Below the pieces are notes generated by a model, which was given only the letters and a program-made list of their open reading frames with translations, did no database searches and was not told the origin of the DNA. A stretch of 64,000 bases of DNA. It comes from Myroides sp. JBRI-B21084 (GTDB lineage Bacteria > Bacteroidota > Bacteroidia > Flavobacteriales > Flavobacteriaceae). Where the stretch lies: assembly GCF_030545015.1 (NCBI RefSeq), contig NZ_CP120653.1:620001-684000 (forward strand). Direction: 5' to 3'. Positions 55,156 through 63,407 of this stretch are shown here, one piece after another (the first letter of the stretch is position 1; the number at the start of each line of letters is the position of its first letter). The position numbers were made by a program, and so were the translations under genes.

Positions 55156-55713
55156 TTGGCTAACGAACGAATTATATTAGGTATTGATCCCGGTACAACA
55201 ATAATGGGATTTGGATTGATTAAAGTTGTAAAAAATTCTATGGAATTTATACAACTTAACGAACTTAATTTAGCAAAACTAACCGATCCTTATTTAAAAT
55301 TGCAACGTATTTTTGAACGAACCATTGAATTGATAGACACACATCATCCCGATGAAATTGCTATCGAAGCACCTTTTTTTGGTAAAAACGTTCAGTCAAT
55401 GTTAAAATTAGGTAGGGCGCAAGGTGTTGCTATGGCTGCAGGTTTATCGCGACAAATTCCAGTTACCGAATATGAGCCAAAAAAAATTAAAATGGCAATT
55501 ACAGGTAATGGAAATGCAAGTAAAGAGCAAGTTGCTAAAATGTTACAACAACTTTTGCAATTAAAAGAATTACCCAAAAACCTTGATTCTACCGATGGTT
55601 TAGCAGCAGCTGTTTGTCATTTTTTTAATTCAGGAAAAAAAATTCAAGGCAAAAGTTATACTGGTTGGGAAGCATTTGTAAATCAAAATTCTAACCGAAT
55701 TGTAAAAAAATAA
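55156..55713 (+). CDS. ruvC: crossover junction endodeoxyribonuclease RuvC
   Basis: Cuts Holliday junctions. 185 residues with acidic catalytic sites: Asp11 in ILGIDPGTT, Glu in AIEAPFFGKN, and Asp residues in DSTDGLAAAVCH. The start is TTG; the reading MANERIILGIDPGTT matches the family, and no ATG is at hand. The stop overlaps the hemW start (TAATGG). Confidence 0.94.
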   Translation: MANERIILGIDPGTTIMGFGLIKVVKNSMEFIQLNELNLAKLTDPYLKLQRIFERTIELIDTHHPDEIAIEAPFFGKNVQSMLKLGRAQGVAMAAGLSRQIPVTEYEPKKIKMAITGNGNASKEQVAKMLQQLLQLKELPKNLDSTDGLAAAVCHFFNSGKKIQGKSYTGWEAFVNQNSNRIVKK

Positions 55714-56837
55714 TGGCGGGTATTTATATACATATTCCTTTTTGTAAACAAGCGTGTTTTTACTGCGATTTTCATTTTTCAACATCGTTAAAAAAGAAAA
55801 ATGAAATGATAACTGCCTTACAAAATGAACTTTTTTTACGGAAAGATGAAATTTTACAGCCAATTGAAACCATTTATTTTGGCGGTGGTACACCAAGTGT
55901 GTTGTTAAACACCGAAATTAATTTATTAATTGATACGGTTTACAAATTGTTTAATGTAGTTGAAAACCCTGAAATTACGCTAGAAGCAAACCCCGACGAC
56001 TTAACTTTTGAACGAATTAAAGCTCTTTCGGAAACTAAAATTAATCGATTAAGTATTGGCATACAATCGTTTTTTGATGAAGATTTAAAAATGATGAATA
56101 GGGCACACAATGCCAACGAAGCTTGGAACTGTTTAATTGAAGCTAAAAAATATTTCAACAACATTTCTATTGATTTAATTTATGGAATACCAAATATGTC
56201 GTTAAATCGTTGGAAACAAAATGTGCAAAAAGCCATTGATTTAAATATTCCACACATATCAAGTTATGCATTAACAGTTGAGGCTAAAACGGCATTAGCC
56301 ACTTTAATAAAAAACGGAAAAATACCTACACCAGATGACGGTTTAGCGCATGAGCATTTTTTAGTTTTGATTGAAATGCTTGAAAATGCTGGATTTATGC
56401 ATTACGAATTATCTAATTTTGGTAAACCAAATTATTTTTCTAAAAACAATTCTGCGTATTGGCTAGGTAAAAAATATTTGGGGATAGGGCCATCGGCACA
56501 TAGTTTTAATGGCGAAAACCGTTCGTGGAATATTGCTAATAATTCATTGTATATTAACACTATTCAACAAAATAAATTACCTAATGAAGTTGAAGTTTTA
56601 ACATTAAATGATAGGTATAATGAATATGTTATGACTGGTTTGCGAACTATTTGGGGGGTATCTTTAGAAAAAATTAAATCTGATTTTGGAACCGATTATC
56701 TAACGTATTTATTAAAAAATGCTGAAGTTTTTCTTACAAATGAAAAGTTAATGATTAAAGACAATATTTTAAAAACAACTTTAAAAGGTAAATTCTTTTG
56801 CGATGGTATTGCAAGTGAATTATTTTGGGTAGATTAG
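55713..56837 (+). CDS. hemW: HemW family radical SAM heme chaperone
   Basis: 374 residues. N-terminal radical SAM motif GIYIHIPFCKQACFYC (Cys11-x3-Cys15-x2-Cys18), then ETIYFGGGTPSVL, SIGIQSFFDEDLKMMNRAHN and ELSNFGKPNYFSKNNSAYW. The extra Cys of CDF distinguishes HemW/CPDH-like; true HemN-type catalysis is unlikely at this length. Overlaps ruvC by one base. Confidence 0.92.
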   Translation: MAGIYIHIPFCKQACFYCDFHFSTSLKKKNEMITALQNELFLRKDEILQPIETIYFGGGTPSVLLNTEINLLIDTVYKLFNVVENPEITLEANPDDLTFERIKALSETKINRLSIGIQSFFDEDLKMMNRAHNANEAWNCLIEAKKYFNNISIDLIYGIPNMSLNRWKQNVQKAIDLNIPHISSYALTVEAKTALATLIKNGKIPTPDDGLAHEHFLVLIEMLENAGFMHYELSNFGKPNYFSKNNSAYWLGKKYLGIGPSAHSFNGENRSWNIANNSLYINTIQQNKLPNEVEVLTLNDRYNEYVMTGLRTIWGVSLEKIKSDFGTDYLTYLLKNAEVFLTNEKLMIKDNILKTTLKGKFFCDGIASELFWVD

Positions 56838-56842
56838 CAGCT

Positions 56843-57139
56843 ATGAAATCTGTTAAAATTGTTGCAATTTGTAATGTTTGCCTATTCGTAGTAGCCTTTG
56901 TGTTAGGTGGATTTTCTAACTATTTAGGACATCTTCATCCCATGAGCAAAGTACTAATTCTATTTTGTCTAGCTATTTTGTCAATAACTCCTGTTGTTTC
57001 ACTCGCAAATTTATTAAATTTATATCAGTATAAAGATGATTTTAAAAGTAAAATACTTTGGTATTTTATTTCCTTTATACCTATTTTATTACCTATATCA
57101 ATACTTGTTTTAATAATTTATACTACATTATTCAAATGA
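56843..57139 (+). CDS. small membrane protein (98 aa), hypothetical
   Basis: Three helices (about 5-23, 31-55, 70-92). The ATG at 56843 is preferred because an upstream TTG overlaps hemW. Its stop overlaps the next start (ATGA). No family recognised. Confidence 0.6.
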   Translation: MKSVKIVAICNVCLFVVAFVLGGFSNYLGHLHPMSKVLILFCLAILSITPVVSLANLLNLYQYKDDFKSKILWYFISFIPILLPISILVLIIYTTLFK

Positions 57140-57903
57140 AAACTACAATTCACCATAACAATAAAACATACGAGATTGATTTATCAAAACCCATTGATAT
57201 TTCGTTGCCTATACAAAATAACAACCAAAACCCTATTGCTTGGTATTTAAATCAACCCGAAATAAATCCGGTTGTTATGGGCGATTTTGTAGGCAGTGTA
57301 GCTTCGGGCAAATCGTCAACAAATTTTAATAATATTTTATTCAACCCGCACGGTCATGGCACACATACCGAATGTTTGGGACATATAACTAAAGATTTTT
57401 ATTCCATTAATCAAACCTTAAAAACCTTTTTTTTTACTGCTGAATTAATTTCTGTTGAACCTGAATTGATTGGAGATGATTTGGTAATCACAAAAAATCA
57501 GATTCAAAACGTATTACAAAATAAATCATCTGAAGCTTTAATTATCAGAACGCTTCCAAATTCAATCGATAAAAAGCATAAAAATTATTCCAATACCAAT
57601 CCGGCTTATTTATCTGAAGAAGCTGCTGTTTTTATCAGAGAAATAGGTGTTGAACACTTATTGATTGATTTGCCAAGTGTGGACAAAGAAGTTGATGAAG
57701 GTAAATTAGTGGCACATAAAGCCTTTTGGAATGTGAAAAATATAAACGTAGTAAATGCCGATGCCCGTTTTAACTGCACCATTACCGAAATGGTTTTTAT
57801 TGACAGTGAAATTGCAGACGGCTTGTACGTTTTAAACCTACAAATTGCTTCGTTTGAAAACGATGCTTCGCCAAGTAAACCAATACTTTACAAAGTTTTA
57901 TAA
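57136..57903 (+). CDS. cyclase/kynurenine formamidase-like metal hydrolase
   Basis: 255 residues. The metal motif HGHGTHTECLGH near residue 75 corresponds to HxGTHxDxxxH of the cyclase family, with Glu in place of the usual Asp. Further matches are YPIDISLP-like start, EALIIRTLPN, NPAYLSEEAAVFIREIGVEHLLIDLPSVD. Substrate unknown; formamidase is only one possibility. Start at 57136 overlaps the upstream stop. Confidence 0.83.
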   Translation: MKTTIHHNNKTYEIDLSKPIDISLPIQNNNQNPIAWYLNQPEINPVVMGDFVGSVASGKSSTNFNNILFNPHGHGTHTECLGHITKDFYSINQTLKTFFFTAELISVEPELIGDDLVITKNQIQNVLQNKSSEALIIRTLPNSIDKKHKNYSNTNPAYLSEEAAVFIREIGVEHLLIDLPSVDKEVDEGKLVAHKAFWNVKNINVVNADARFNCTITEMVFIDSEIADGLYVLNLQIASFENDASPSKPILYKVL

Positions 57904-57934
57904 AAAAAACAACCTCTTTTTTAAGAGGTTGCTT
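57904..57934. terminator. bidirectional terminator
   Basis: Stem CAACCTCTT / AAGAGGTTG with A tract before and T-rich sequence; it overlaps the stop codon of the minus-strand gene. Confidence 0.65.
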
Positions 57935-58640
57935 ATTGTAGAAACTGCTTTTTGTAATAATCTAAATCTTTTTGATTACGAACTTTTATCATAATTGGGA
58001 ATTTAAAATCTGAGCGTACAGGTAATCCGTTTGCTGTAGCTGGTTTCCATTTTGGCATTGTTTTAAGTACACGAATCACTTCGTTATTTAATTTAGGTTC
58101 ATTGCTGCCTAAAATTGCAATGTTACTTATACTGCCGTCTTTTTCAATAATAAACCTTACAAGTATTTTAATTTCATCTTGATTTATTTGGTAGGGCACA
58201 TTAAATTTTTTAATAAATTGCCTGTAAAAATTTTCATTCCCATCAACTGGTTTAGCATTTGTGGTTATATTGTTCTTTGTATCTGGAATAAAAATAGCCA
58301 AATTAAAAGCTTTTAAAGCAGTTATTGCATTGCCATTTTCGGTTTTAGGATTCCATTTAGGTAAGGTTTCAAAAGCTTTTTTTAAGTTTGAAGTTAACTG
58401 TAAAGAATCATTTTTTATACGTGGATTAAAAACCGAACCCTCTTTTGTAATGGTTAATACAATGGTTAGGTTTAAATCAGCATTCGCATATTTTTGTTTG
58501 ATTGAATCTGGAATAATAAATTTCTCGGTGAGTAAATCTACATACTCGTTTGTTGGTATTGTTGGCGTTGCTTCAATAATTTGAGCATTCGTTTTAATTG
58601 CGCAAAAAATAAAAACAACAACTAAAAATAAGTTTTTCAT
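57933..58640 (-). CDS. exported protein with two TonB-C-terminal-like domains
   Basis: 235 residues; signal peptide ending TNAQ. Two domains: LNLTIVLTITKEGSVFNPRIKN with LPKWNPKTENGNAITALKAFNLAI, and ILVRFIIEKDGSISNIAILGSNE with MPKWKPATANGLPVRSDFKFPI. Same architecture as the gene at 52456 but on the other strand and further diverged. No anchor or linker of TonB. Confidence 0.72.
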   Translation of the reverse strand: MKNLFLVVVFIFCAIKTNAQIIEATPTIPTNEYVDLLTEKFIIPDSIKQKYANADLNLTIVLTITKEGSVFNPRIKNDSLQLTSNLKKAFETLPKWNPKTENGNAITALKAFNLAIFIPDTKNNITTNAKPVDGNENFYRQFIKKFNVPYQINQDEIKILVRFIIEKDGSISNIAILGSNEPKLNNEVIRVLKTMPKWKPATANGLPVRSDFKFPIMIKVRNQKDLDYYKKQFLQ

Positions 58641-58651
58641 TATAAATGTTT

Positions 58652-58684
58652 AAAAAAAGACTGTTTGTTTATGCAAACAGTCTT
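58652..58684 (-). terminator. terminator of the DPP III-like gene
   Basis: Stem AAGACTGTTTG / CAAACAGTCTT with T run on the minus strand. Confidence 0.75.
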
Positions 58685-58694
58685 GAAGTATCAA

Positions 58695-60734
58695 TTAATT
58701 TTCTAAAGGTAAAAAGTTGTAATTTTTAGCGTAGTACAGCATTTGCTCAGCAAAAGTTTTAGGGTAAGTTACTACAATATCGGTAATTTCGCCTTTTTCG
58801 TTAGTAACAGGTACTAAAACAGGGTTTACAAAACCACGATAAGGTGCTGTGTTAAATTTTTTGGTACGCGCTAAAACTTCAGTATGTAACTTTTTGTCAA
58901 CTTTTACACCATATGTTTCCACTAAGTTTTTAGCTGCTTTATAATCACCTTCTGATTTTATACGTTGTGTTTCGCGCAATAATTCGCCAAATAGTCCATG
59001 TAAACGTTCGTAATTGTTAATTTTAAAATAGGTTTTGTTATCACGAACCACTTTTTCAATAACATTTTCGCTTTTACCTTTTTCAAACACCCAAGCCGAA
59101 ACCCATTGACGGTTGCGCATATGTGCTTCTTCAATATCGCTACCTGGTTCAATACGCACCAATTGCGTCATTAAACCATTGCGAATGTAATCGTTATAGG
59201 CAGTCATTCCTAATTTTTTATAATCGTCCACCAAGCCTAAATCTTGTATTTTTTTATCGTACAAATAATATAAGGCAACTAAATCTGCCCTGCCTTCTTC
59301 TAAAGTTGATGCGTAGCTTTTTAAGGTTTCTTTAGGTGTTCCAATACCAGAATTTAATTGGCCCGATGCATGTCCAATTACTTCGTGTAAAGCGGTGTGT
59401 AATTTATCGGCTAATTCGCTGTAACGTAATGATAGGTTTATTTCATTTTGGTCAAAAGCAAATTCTTTTAACTTATCGCCACCACCTGCTTTGTTGTATG
59501 CATCTATAATATTTCCTAACGAAATTGATTTAGAACCGTGTTCGGCACGAATCCAATCGGCATTAGGTAAGTTTACACCAATAGGAGTCGCAGGTGAAGT
59601 ATCGCCACTTTCGGCAGCAACTATAACTGTTTTGTACGATACACCAACTACGTTTTTCTTTTTATGTTCAGGCATTAAAGGCGAGCTGTCTTCAAACCAT
59701 TGTGCGCTTTTAGAAATGACTTCCATTTTAGCAGACATGTCAAAGTCTTTTATTTGTACGGTAGATTCATACGATGCTTTATGTCCTAATGGATCGTTAT
59801 ATACTTCAATAAAACCGTTAATATAATCAATGTTGCCTTCGGTTGCTTTTACCCAAGCAACGTTGTAATCGTCCCATTTTTTTAGATCGCCGGTTTTGTA
59901 AAAATCAATTAAAATATTTAAAGCTTCGGCTTGTTCTTTGTTTTCAGATACTTTTACGGCTTTTTCTAACCAAAAAATAATTTTATCAATGGCAGCACCA
60001 TACATACCGCCACTGCGCCAAACGCGTTCTTCAATTTTACCCGATTCTGTTCGAACTAATTTTGAATTTAATCCAAATGATAAAGGACGTAAACTGTCTG
60101 GTTGAGGCATGCTGGCATAAAATTTTTCTACATCGGCAGCATTTAATCCCTTGCCATAAAAATTAACTGCCGAACCTTGCACAAAGCCTTTAGCTTCGTT
60201 TAAATTTACTTTTTTAGCATCAACATCGTTAAACAATATTTCAATAATACTGCTGCTTAAATTGGTTTTAGTTTCTTTAAGTAATTTTTGAAGATAGGTT
60301 TGCGGAAATCCTGGTTTTATTTTATCGTTTGAATAATGATGATGAATGCCGTTTGAAAACCATATGCGCTTTAAATAAATTTCAAATTTTTTCCAATTAT
60401 CTGTGGTTTTATCGCCTTTGTAATTAGTATAGATGTTTTCTAAAGCGGTACGTATTTTTAAATTGTATCTGTAATTTTGATCCCAAAAAATATCGCGCCC
60501 AGAATAACCCGCTTGGGCTAAATAATACACTAATTTTTTTTCTTTAAGGGTAAGTTTTTCCCAACCGGGTATATCGTATTTTAAAACTTGTACATCGGCA
60601 AATTGCTCTGGTACAAATTGTATGTTTTTAAGACTATCAATTCGTTGTGCTTCGTGCTGCATTTTGTTTTCTTTATTGCATGCTGTTAACAAAGCTACTG
60701 TTAATGATATAATTGTAAGTTGACTAAATTTCAT
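58695..60734 (-). CDS. dipeptidyl peptidase III-like (M49) lipoprotein
   Basis: 679 residues from MKFSQLTII. Lipoprotein signal with Cys near residue 19 (LLTACNKEN). Zinc motif HEVIGH (about 450-455), the M49 form HExxGH, followed by ASGQLNSGIG; the third ligand region is EEGRADLV about 25 residues later. M49 enzymes release dipeptides from oligopeptide N-termini. The exported lipoprotein location is typical of Bacteroidota members. An ATG 12 bases upstream is an alternative start. Confidence 0.87.
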   Translation of the reverse strand: MKFSQLTIISLTVALLTACNKENKMQHEAQRIDSLKNIQFVPEQFADVQVLKYDIPGWEKLTLKEKKLVYYLAQAGYSGRDIFWDQNYRYNLKIRTALENIYTNYKGDKTTDNWKKFEIYLKRIWFSNGIHHHYSNDKIKPGFPQTYLQKLLKETKTNLSSSIIEILFNDVDAKKVNLNEAKGFVQGSAVNFYGKGLNAADVEKFYASMPQPDSLRPLSFGLNSKLVRTESGKIEERVWRSGGMYGAAIDKIIFWLEKAVKVSENKEQAEALNILIDFYKTGDLKKWDDYNVAWVKATEGNIDYINGFIEVYNDPLGHKASYESTVQIKDFDMSAKMEVISKSAQWFEDSSPLMPEHKKKNVVGVSYKTVIVAAESGDTSPATPIGVNLPNADWIRAEHGSKSISLGNIIDAYNKAGGGDKLKEFAFDQNEINLSLRYSELADKLHTALHEVIGHASGQLNSGIGTPKETLKSYASTLEEGRADLVALYYLYDKKIQDLGLVDDYKKLGMTAYNDYIRNGLMTQLVRIEPGSDIEEAHMRNRQWVSAWVFEKGKSENVIEKVVRDNKTYFKINNYERLHGLFGELLRETQRIKSEGDYKAAKNLVETYGVKVDKKLHTEVLARTKKFNTAPYRGFVNPVLVPVTNEKGEITDIVVTYPKTFAEQMLYYAKNYNFLPLEN

Positions 60735-60844
60735 ATACAAATGCATGTTAGGGTAAACAAATATATTAATTATTATATGTAATTGTTAATTTAAATACGT
60801 TTTGTAAGTAAAATTTTGCTTGTTTTTTTGAAGTAAATTTTAAA

Positions 60845-60875
60845 TAAAAAAAGCTTTGAAGGGTATCAAAGCTTT
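60845..60875 (-). terminator. terminator overlapping the stop of the gene at 60874
   Basis: Stem AAAAGCTTTGA / TCAAAGCTTT; T tract on the minus strand follows. Confidence 0.6.
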
Positions 60876-61278
60876 AATGTTGTGGTAAAACGTTTTTTAA
60901 AAATTCGTTTAGTTGGTCGTATAAATCTTTTGGACTGCTGTATAGTATATGAAAGTTACTTAACGCAAAAAGTAAATCATTCGTATCTGCTTCGGCTTTT
61001 TGTAAATAAACAACAGGTTTGCGTTTTGCTTTTGCGTAACCCAATTCAATACACGATGTAACGTTTACTTTAGTAGCTTCAATAATTATAAAATTACTGG
61101 TATCAATTTCTTTCATTGCTTTTTGCATTAATTCAGCTTCTTGACCTGCTTCAAATGGGTATTTATCAACAAAAATAAATTGTTCTACGTTTGCTGTACT
61201 CATTGCCATACCTAATGCAATAATTTCTTTACTTAATGTTTTTCTTGTTTCGGAATCAACCGATATATATGCTTTCAT
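60874..61278 (-). CDS. small Rossmann-like protein, nucleoside deoxyribosyltransferase-like
   Basis: 134 residues. Alternating strands and helices: KAYISVDSETRKTLSKEIIALG, IDTSNFIIIEATKVNVTSCIELGYAKAKRKPVVYLQKAE. The D-x-S-x-FIIIEATK followed by ELGYA-x-A-x-x-KPV is the pattern of nucleoside 2-deoxyribosyltransferase-like proteins, in which the Glu of EATK would be catalytic. Whether it hydrolyses nucleotides or senses them is not known. Divergent from nothing close; stands alone. Confidence 0.55.
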   Translation of the reverse strand: MKAYISVDSETRKTLSKEIIALGMAMSTANVEQFIFVDKYPFEAGQEAELMQKAMKEIDTSNFIIIEATKVNVTSCIELGYAKAKRKPVVYLQKAEADTNDLLFALSNFHILYSSPKDLYDQLNEFLKNVLPQH

Positions 61279-61389
61279 TAATTTGGCAAATTTTGGTAAA
61301 GGTACTAAATTAATTGCTTAAAAACCATGTTGTTTTTACATGATTAAACAGCATTTTGCTTTAAAATACATTGTTTTTGTTTGGTTTTT

Positions 61390-62088
61390 TTATAAAAAAG
61401 GAGTTTTAAAGTGTAACTGCTTATAAACATTTGTGAAAACCTGTGAAGGTTTTGCGGTTAAAGTAATAGTTTGCTTTGTGTTTGGATGTTGAAAAGTAAG
61501 TGTGTATGCATGTAAAAGCATGGTTTTCATGTCAAATTTTTCTAACCATAATTTGTTTTGTTTGTTGCAGCCATGAGGTCTGTCGCCAATAATTGGATGT
61601 AAAATATGTGCCATGTGTTTGCGTATTTGGTGCATTCGTCCCGTTAAAGGTTCGGCCTGTATTAAACTGTAACGCGATGTTTGGTGTTTGCCGTGAGGTA
61701 AATCAATTTCAGTCTTTTCCAACGTTTTTATTATGGTAACAGCATCTTGTAAAACACCGTCGTCACGATGTAGCGCATAATCAATAGTTAATTCATCGGC
61801 ACAAAAGCCGCGTACAATTGCCCAATATTTTTTTTGTGTTGATTTATTGGTGAATTGTTCTACTAAATTTCGGTTGGTATCTTTATCTAAAGCAAAAAGT
61901 AAAACGCCCGACGTTTTTCGGTCTAACCGATGTACTGGATATACTTTTTGGTTTATTTGGTCGCGTAAAAGTTGTACAGCAAATTCTTCGGCATTTCGGG
62001 CAATTGGTGATTGATGAACCAATAAATCGTGCGGTTTGTTAATGGCAACCAAATAGTTATCTTGGTAAATTATTTCGAGTGGATTCAT
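61390..62088 (-). CDS. truC: tRNA pseudouridine(65) synthase TruC
   Basis: 232 residues of the RluA-type. The catalytic Asp lies in HRLDRKTSGVLLFAL; the start LEIIYQDNYLVAINKPHDLLVHQS and EEFAVQLLRDQI match TruC. It makes pseudouridine 65 in tRNA-Asp in E. coli; three tRNA-Asp genes happen to be in this window. Divergent from the paralogous pair. Confidence 0.9.
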   Translation of the reverse strand: MNPLEIIYQDNYLVAINKPHDLLVHQSPIARNAEEFAVQLLRDQINQKVYPVHRLDRKTSGVLLFALDKDTNRNLVEQFTNKSTQKKYWAIVRGFCADELTIDYALHRDDGVLQDAVTIIKTLEKTEIDLPHGKHQTSRYSLIQAEPLTGRMHQIRKHMAHILHPIIGDRPHGCNKQNKLWLEKFDMKTMLLHAYTLTFQHPNTKQTITLTAKPSQVFTNVYKQLHFKTPFL

Positions 62089-62129
62089 TTTGTAAAATTA
62101 ATTTTATATTTTTATTGAAAAGAAACAAT

Positions 62130-62741
62130 ATGAAAAAAATACTATTATTACTTACTTTGATTATTCAAGGAACAATTAATGCCCAAACGTATTACGATGC
62201 TAATGCTAATGAAATTAGCAAAAAGGTTTTTGATGAACAGTTACTAAAAAAAGGCTTTTTTGGTGTTACAAATGATTCGCTAAATAAACATAAAATAATG
62301 TTTACATGTGATAGAAGGGAAAATGGTACTTTAGGCGATGCGCCAAATTTATTTAAAGTTTTAACTGAAAAGTTACATTTGCCGTTAGATTACAACAAAC
62401 CATTAATTATTTATTATTACCCAGGTAAAGATCGTTGTAATTCTAGTGGTACAGCAACAAGACAAAGTGAAATGGAATGGCAAGAACAATTAGATAAAAA
62501 AATAAAAAAAAATGCCAAAGTAAATACATTGTACGTATATAAGAACGCGAGAGGAATTAGAACAATAAATGATTTTGATTGGAAAAAAGACCCTAATGGT
62601 TTAATAGAAAATTTATTTTTTAATTATCATTACCCTTGTTCAAGTTTTGTTGTTATAAATAAAGATAAGTATTGTGCATTTTTTGGAGAATACAGCCATG
62701 AAAATGTAGTAAACACTTTAAAAAATGTACTAATCGAATAA
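62130..62741 (+). CDS. exported protein of unknown function, paralogue A
   Basis: 203 residues; signal peptide ending TINAQ. Features shared with the next gene: QTYYDAN.NEISKKVFDE, VTNDSLNKHKI, DAPNLFK, PLIIYYYPGKD.CNSSG, NWKKDPN-like, FNYHY.CSSFVVINKDKY. The strand PLIIYYYPGKD with a following Cys suggests a thioredoxin-like fold without the CxxC pair, but this is a guess. The start at 62130 is preferred over a longer ORF start because it gives the signal peptide. Confidence 0.65.
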   Translation: MKKILLLLTLIIQGTINAQTYYDANANEISKKVFDEQLLKKGFFGVTNDSLNKHKIMFTCDRRENGTLGDAPNLFKVLTEKLHLPLDYNKPLIIYYYPGKDRCNSSGTATRQSEMEWQEQLDKKIKKNAKVNTLYVYKNARGIRTINDFDWKKDPNGLIENLFFNYHYPCSSFVVINKDKYCAFFGEYSHENVVNTLKNVLIE

Positions 62742-62751
62742 AAGAAACAAT

Positions 62752-63366
62752 ATGAAAAAAACATTATTACTACTAGCATTTATTGTTCAAACTATAACTA
62801 ATGCCCAAACGTATTACGATGCTAATGATAATGAAATTAGCAAAAAGGTTTTTGATGAAAAGTTACTTGAATATGGAAATATTAGCGTTACAAATGATTC
62901 GTTAAATAAGCATAAAATATTGTTTGTATATGATAGAATTGAAAAAGGTGTTTTAAGTGATGCACCAAATTTATTTAAAATTTTAAACGAAAAATTACAT
63001 TTACAGTTAGACTATAATAAACCATTGATTATTTATTATTACCCAGGTAAAGATCCTTGTAATTCTAGTGGTGTAGGAGCAAAACGAAGAAAGCAGTTAA
63101 AATGGGATAAAGAATTAAATAAAAAAGTTAGAAAAGTAGCTAATGTAAATGTATTAAGAATTTATAAAAGCAACGAAGGCCTTAAAACGTTAAAAGATTA
63201 CAATTGGAAAAAAGACCCTAATGCATTGATAGAGCATTTATTTTTTAATTATCATTACTCATGTTCAAGTTTTGTTGTTATAAACAAAGATAAGTATTCT
63301 GCTTATTTTGGCGAATATGGTCGTGAGGATGTAGCATCTACTTTAGAAAACATATTAAAAAAATAA
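62752..63366 (+). CDS. exported protein of unknown function, paralogue B
   Basis: 204 residues, clearly homologous to its neighbour along the whole length, with the same leader bases AAAGAAACAATATGAAAAAA. Signal peptide ends TNAQ. Differences cluster in the middle (basic KRRKQLKWDKELNKKVRK). It lies 10 bases downstream, so the pair is one transcript. Function unknown. Confidence 0.65.
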   Translation: MKKTLLLLAFIVQTITNAQTYYDANDNEISKKVFDEKLLEYGNISVTNDSLNKHKILFVYDRIEKGVLSDAPNLFKILNEKLHLQLDYNKPLIIYYYPGKDPCNSSGVGAKRRKQLKWDKELNKKVRKVANVNVLRIYKSNEGLKTLKDYNWKKDPNALIEHLFFNYHYSCSSFVVINKDKYSAYFGEYGREDVASTLENILKK

Positions 63367-63388
63367 AATCGCCCCGAAAGGCGATTTT
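63365..63388. terminator. terminator between the paralogue pair and sod
   Basis: Stem AAAATCGCC / GGCGATTTT, loop CCGAAA. Confidence 0.75.
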
Positions 63389-63407
63389 TCCATTTATAAA
63401 AAGGATA

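Noticed and set aside
55713..56837. Coproporphyrinogen dehydrogenase HemN
   Set aside because: The protein is 374 residues, shorter than HemN, and begins with the HemW-type PFCKQACFYC motif.
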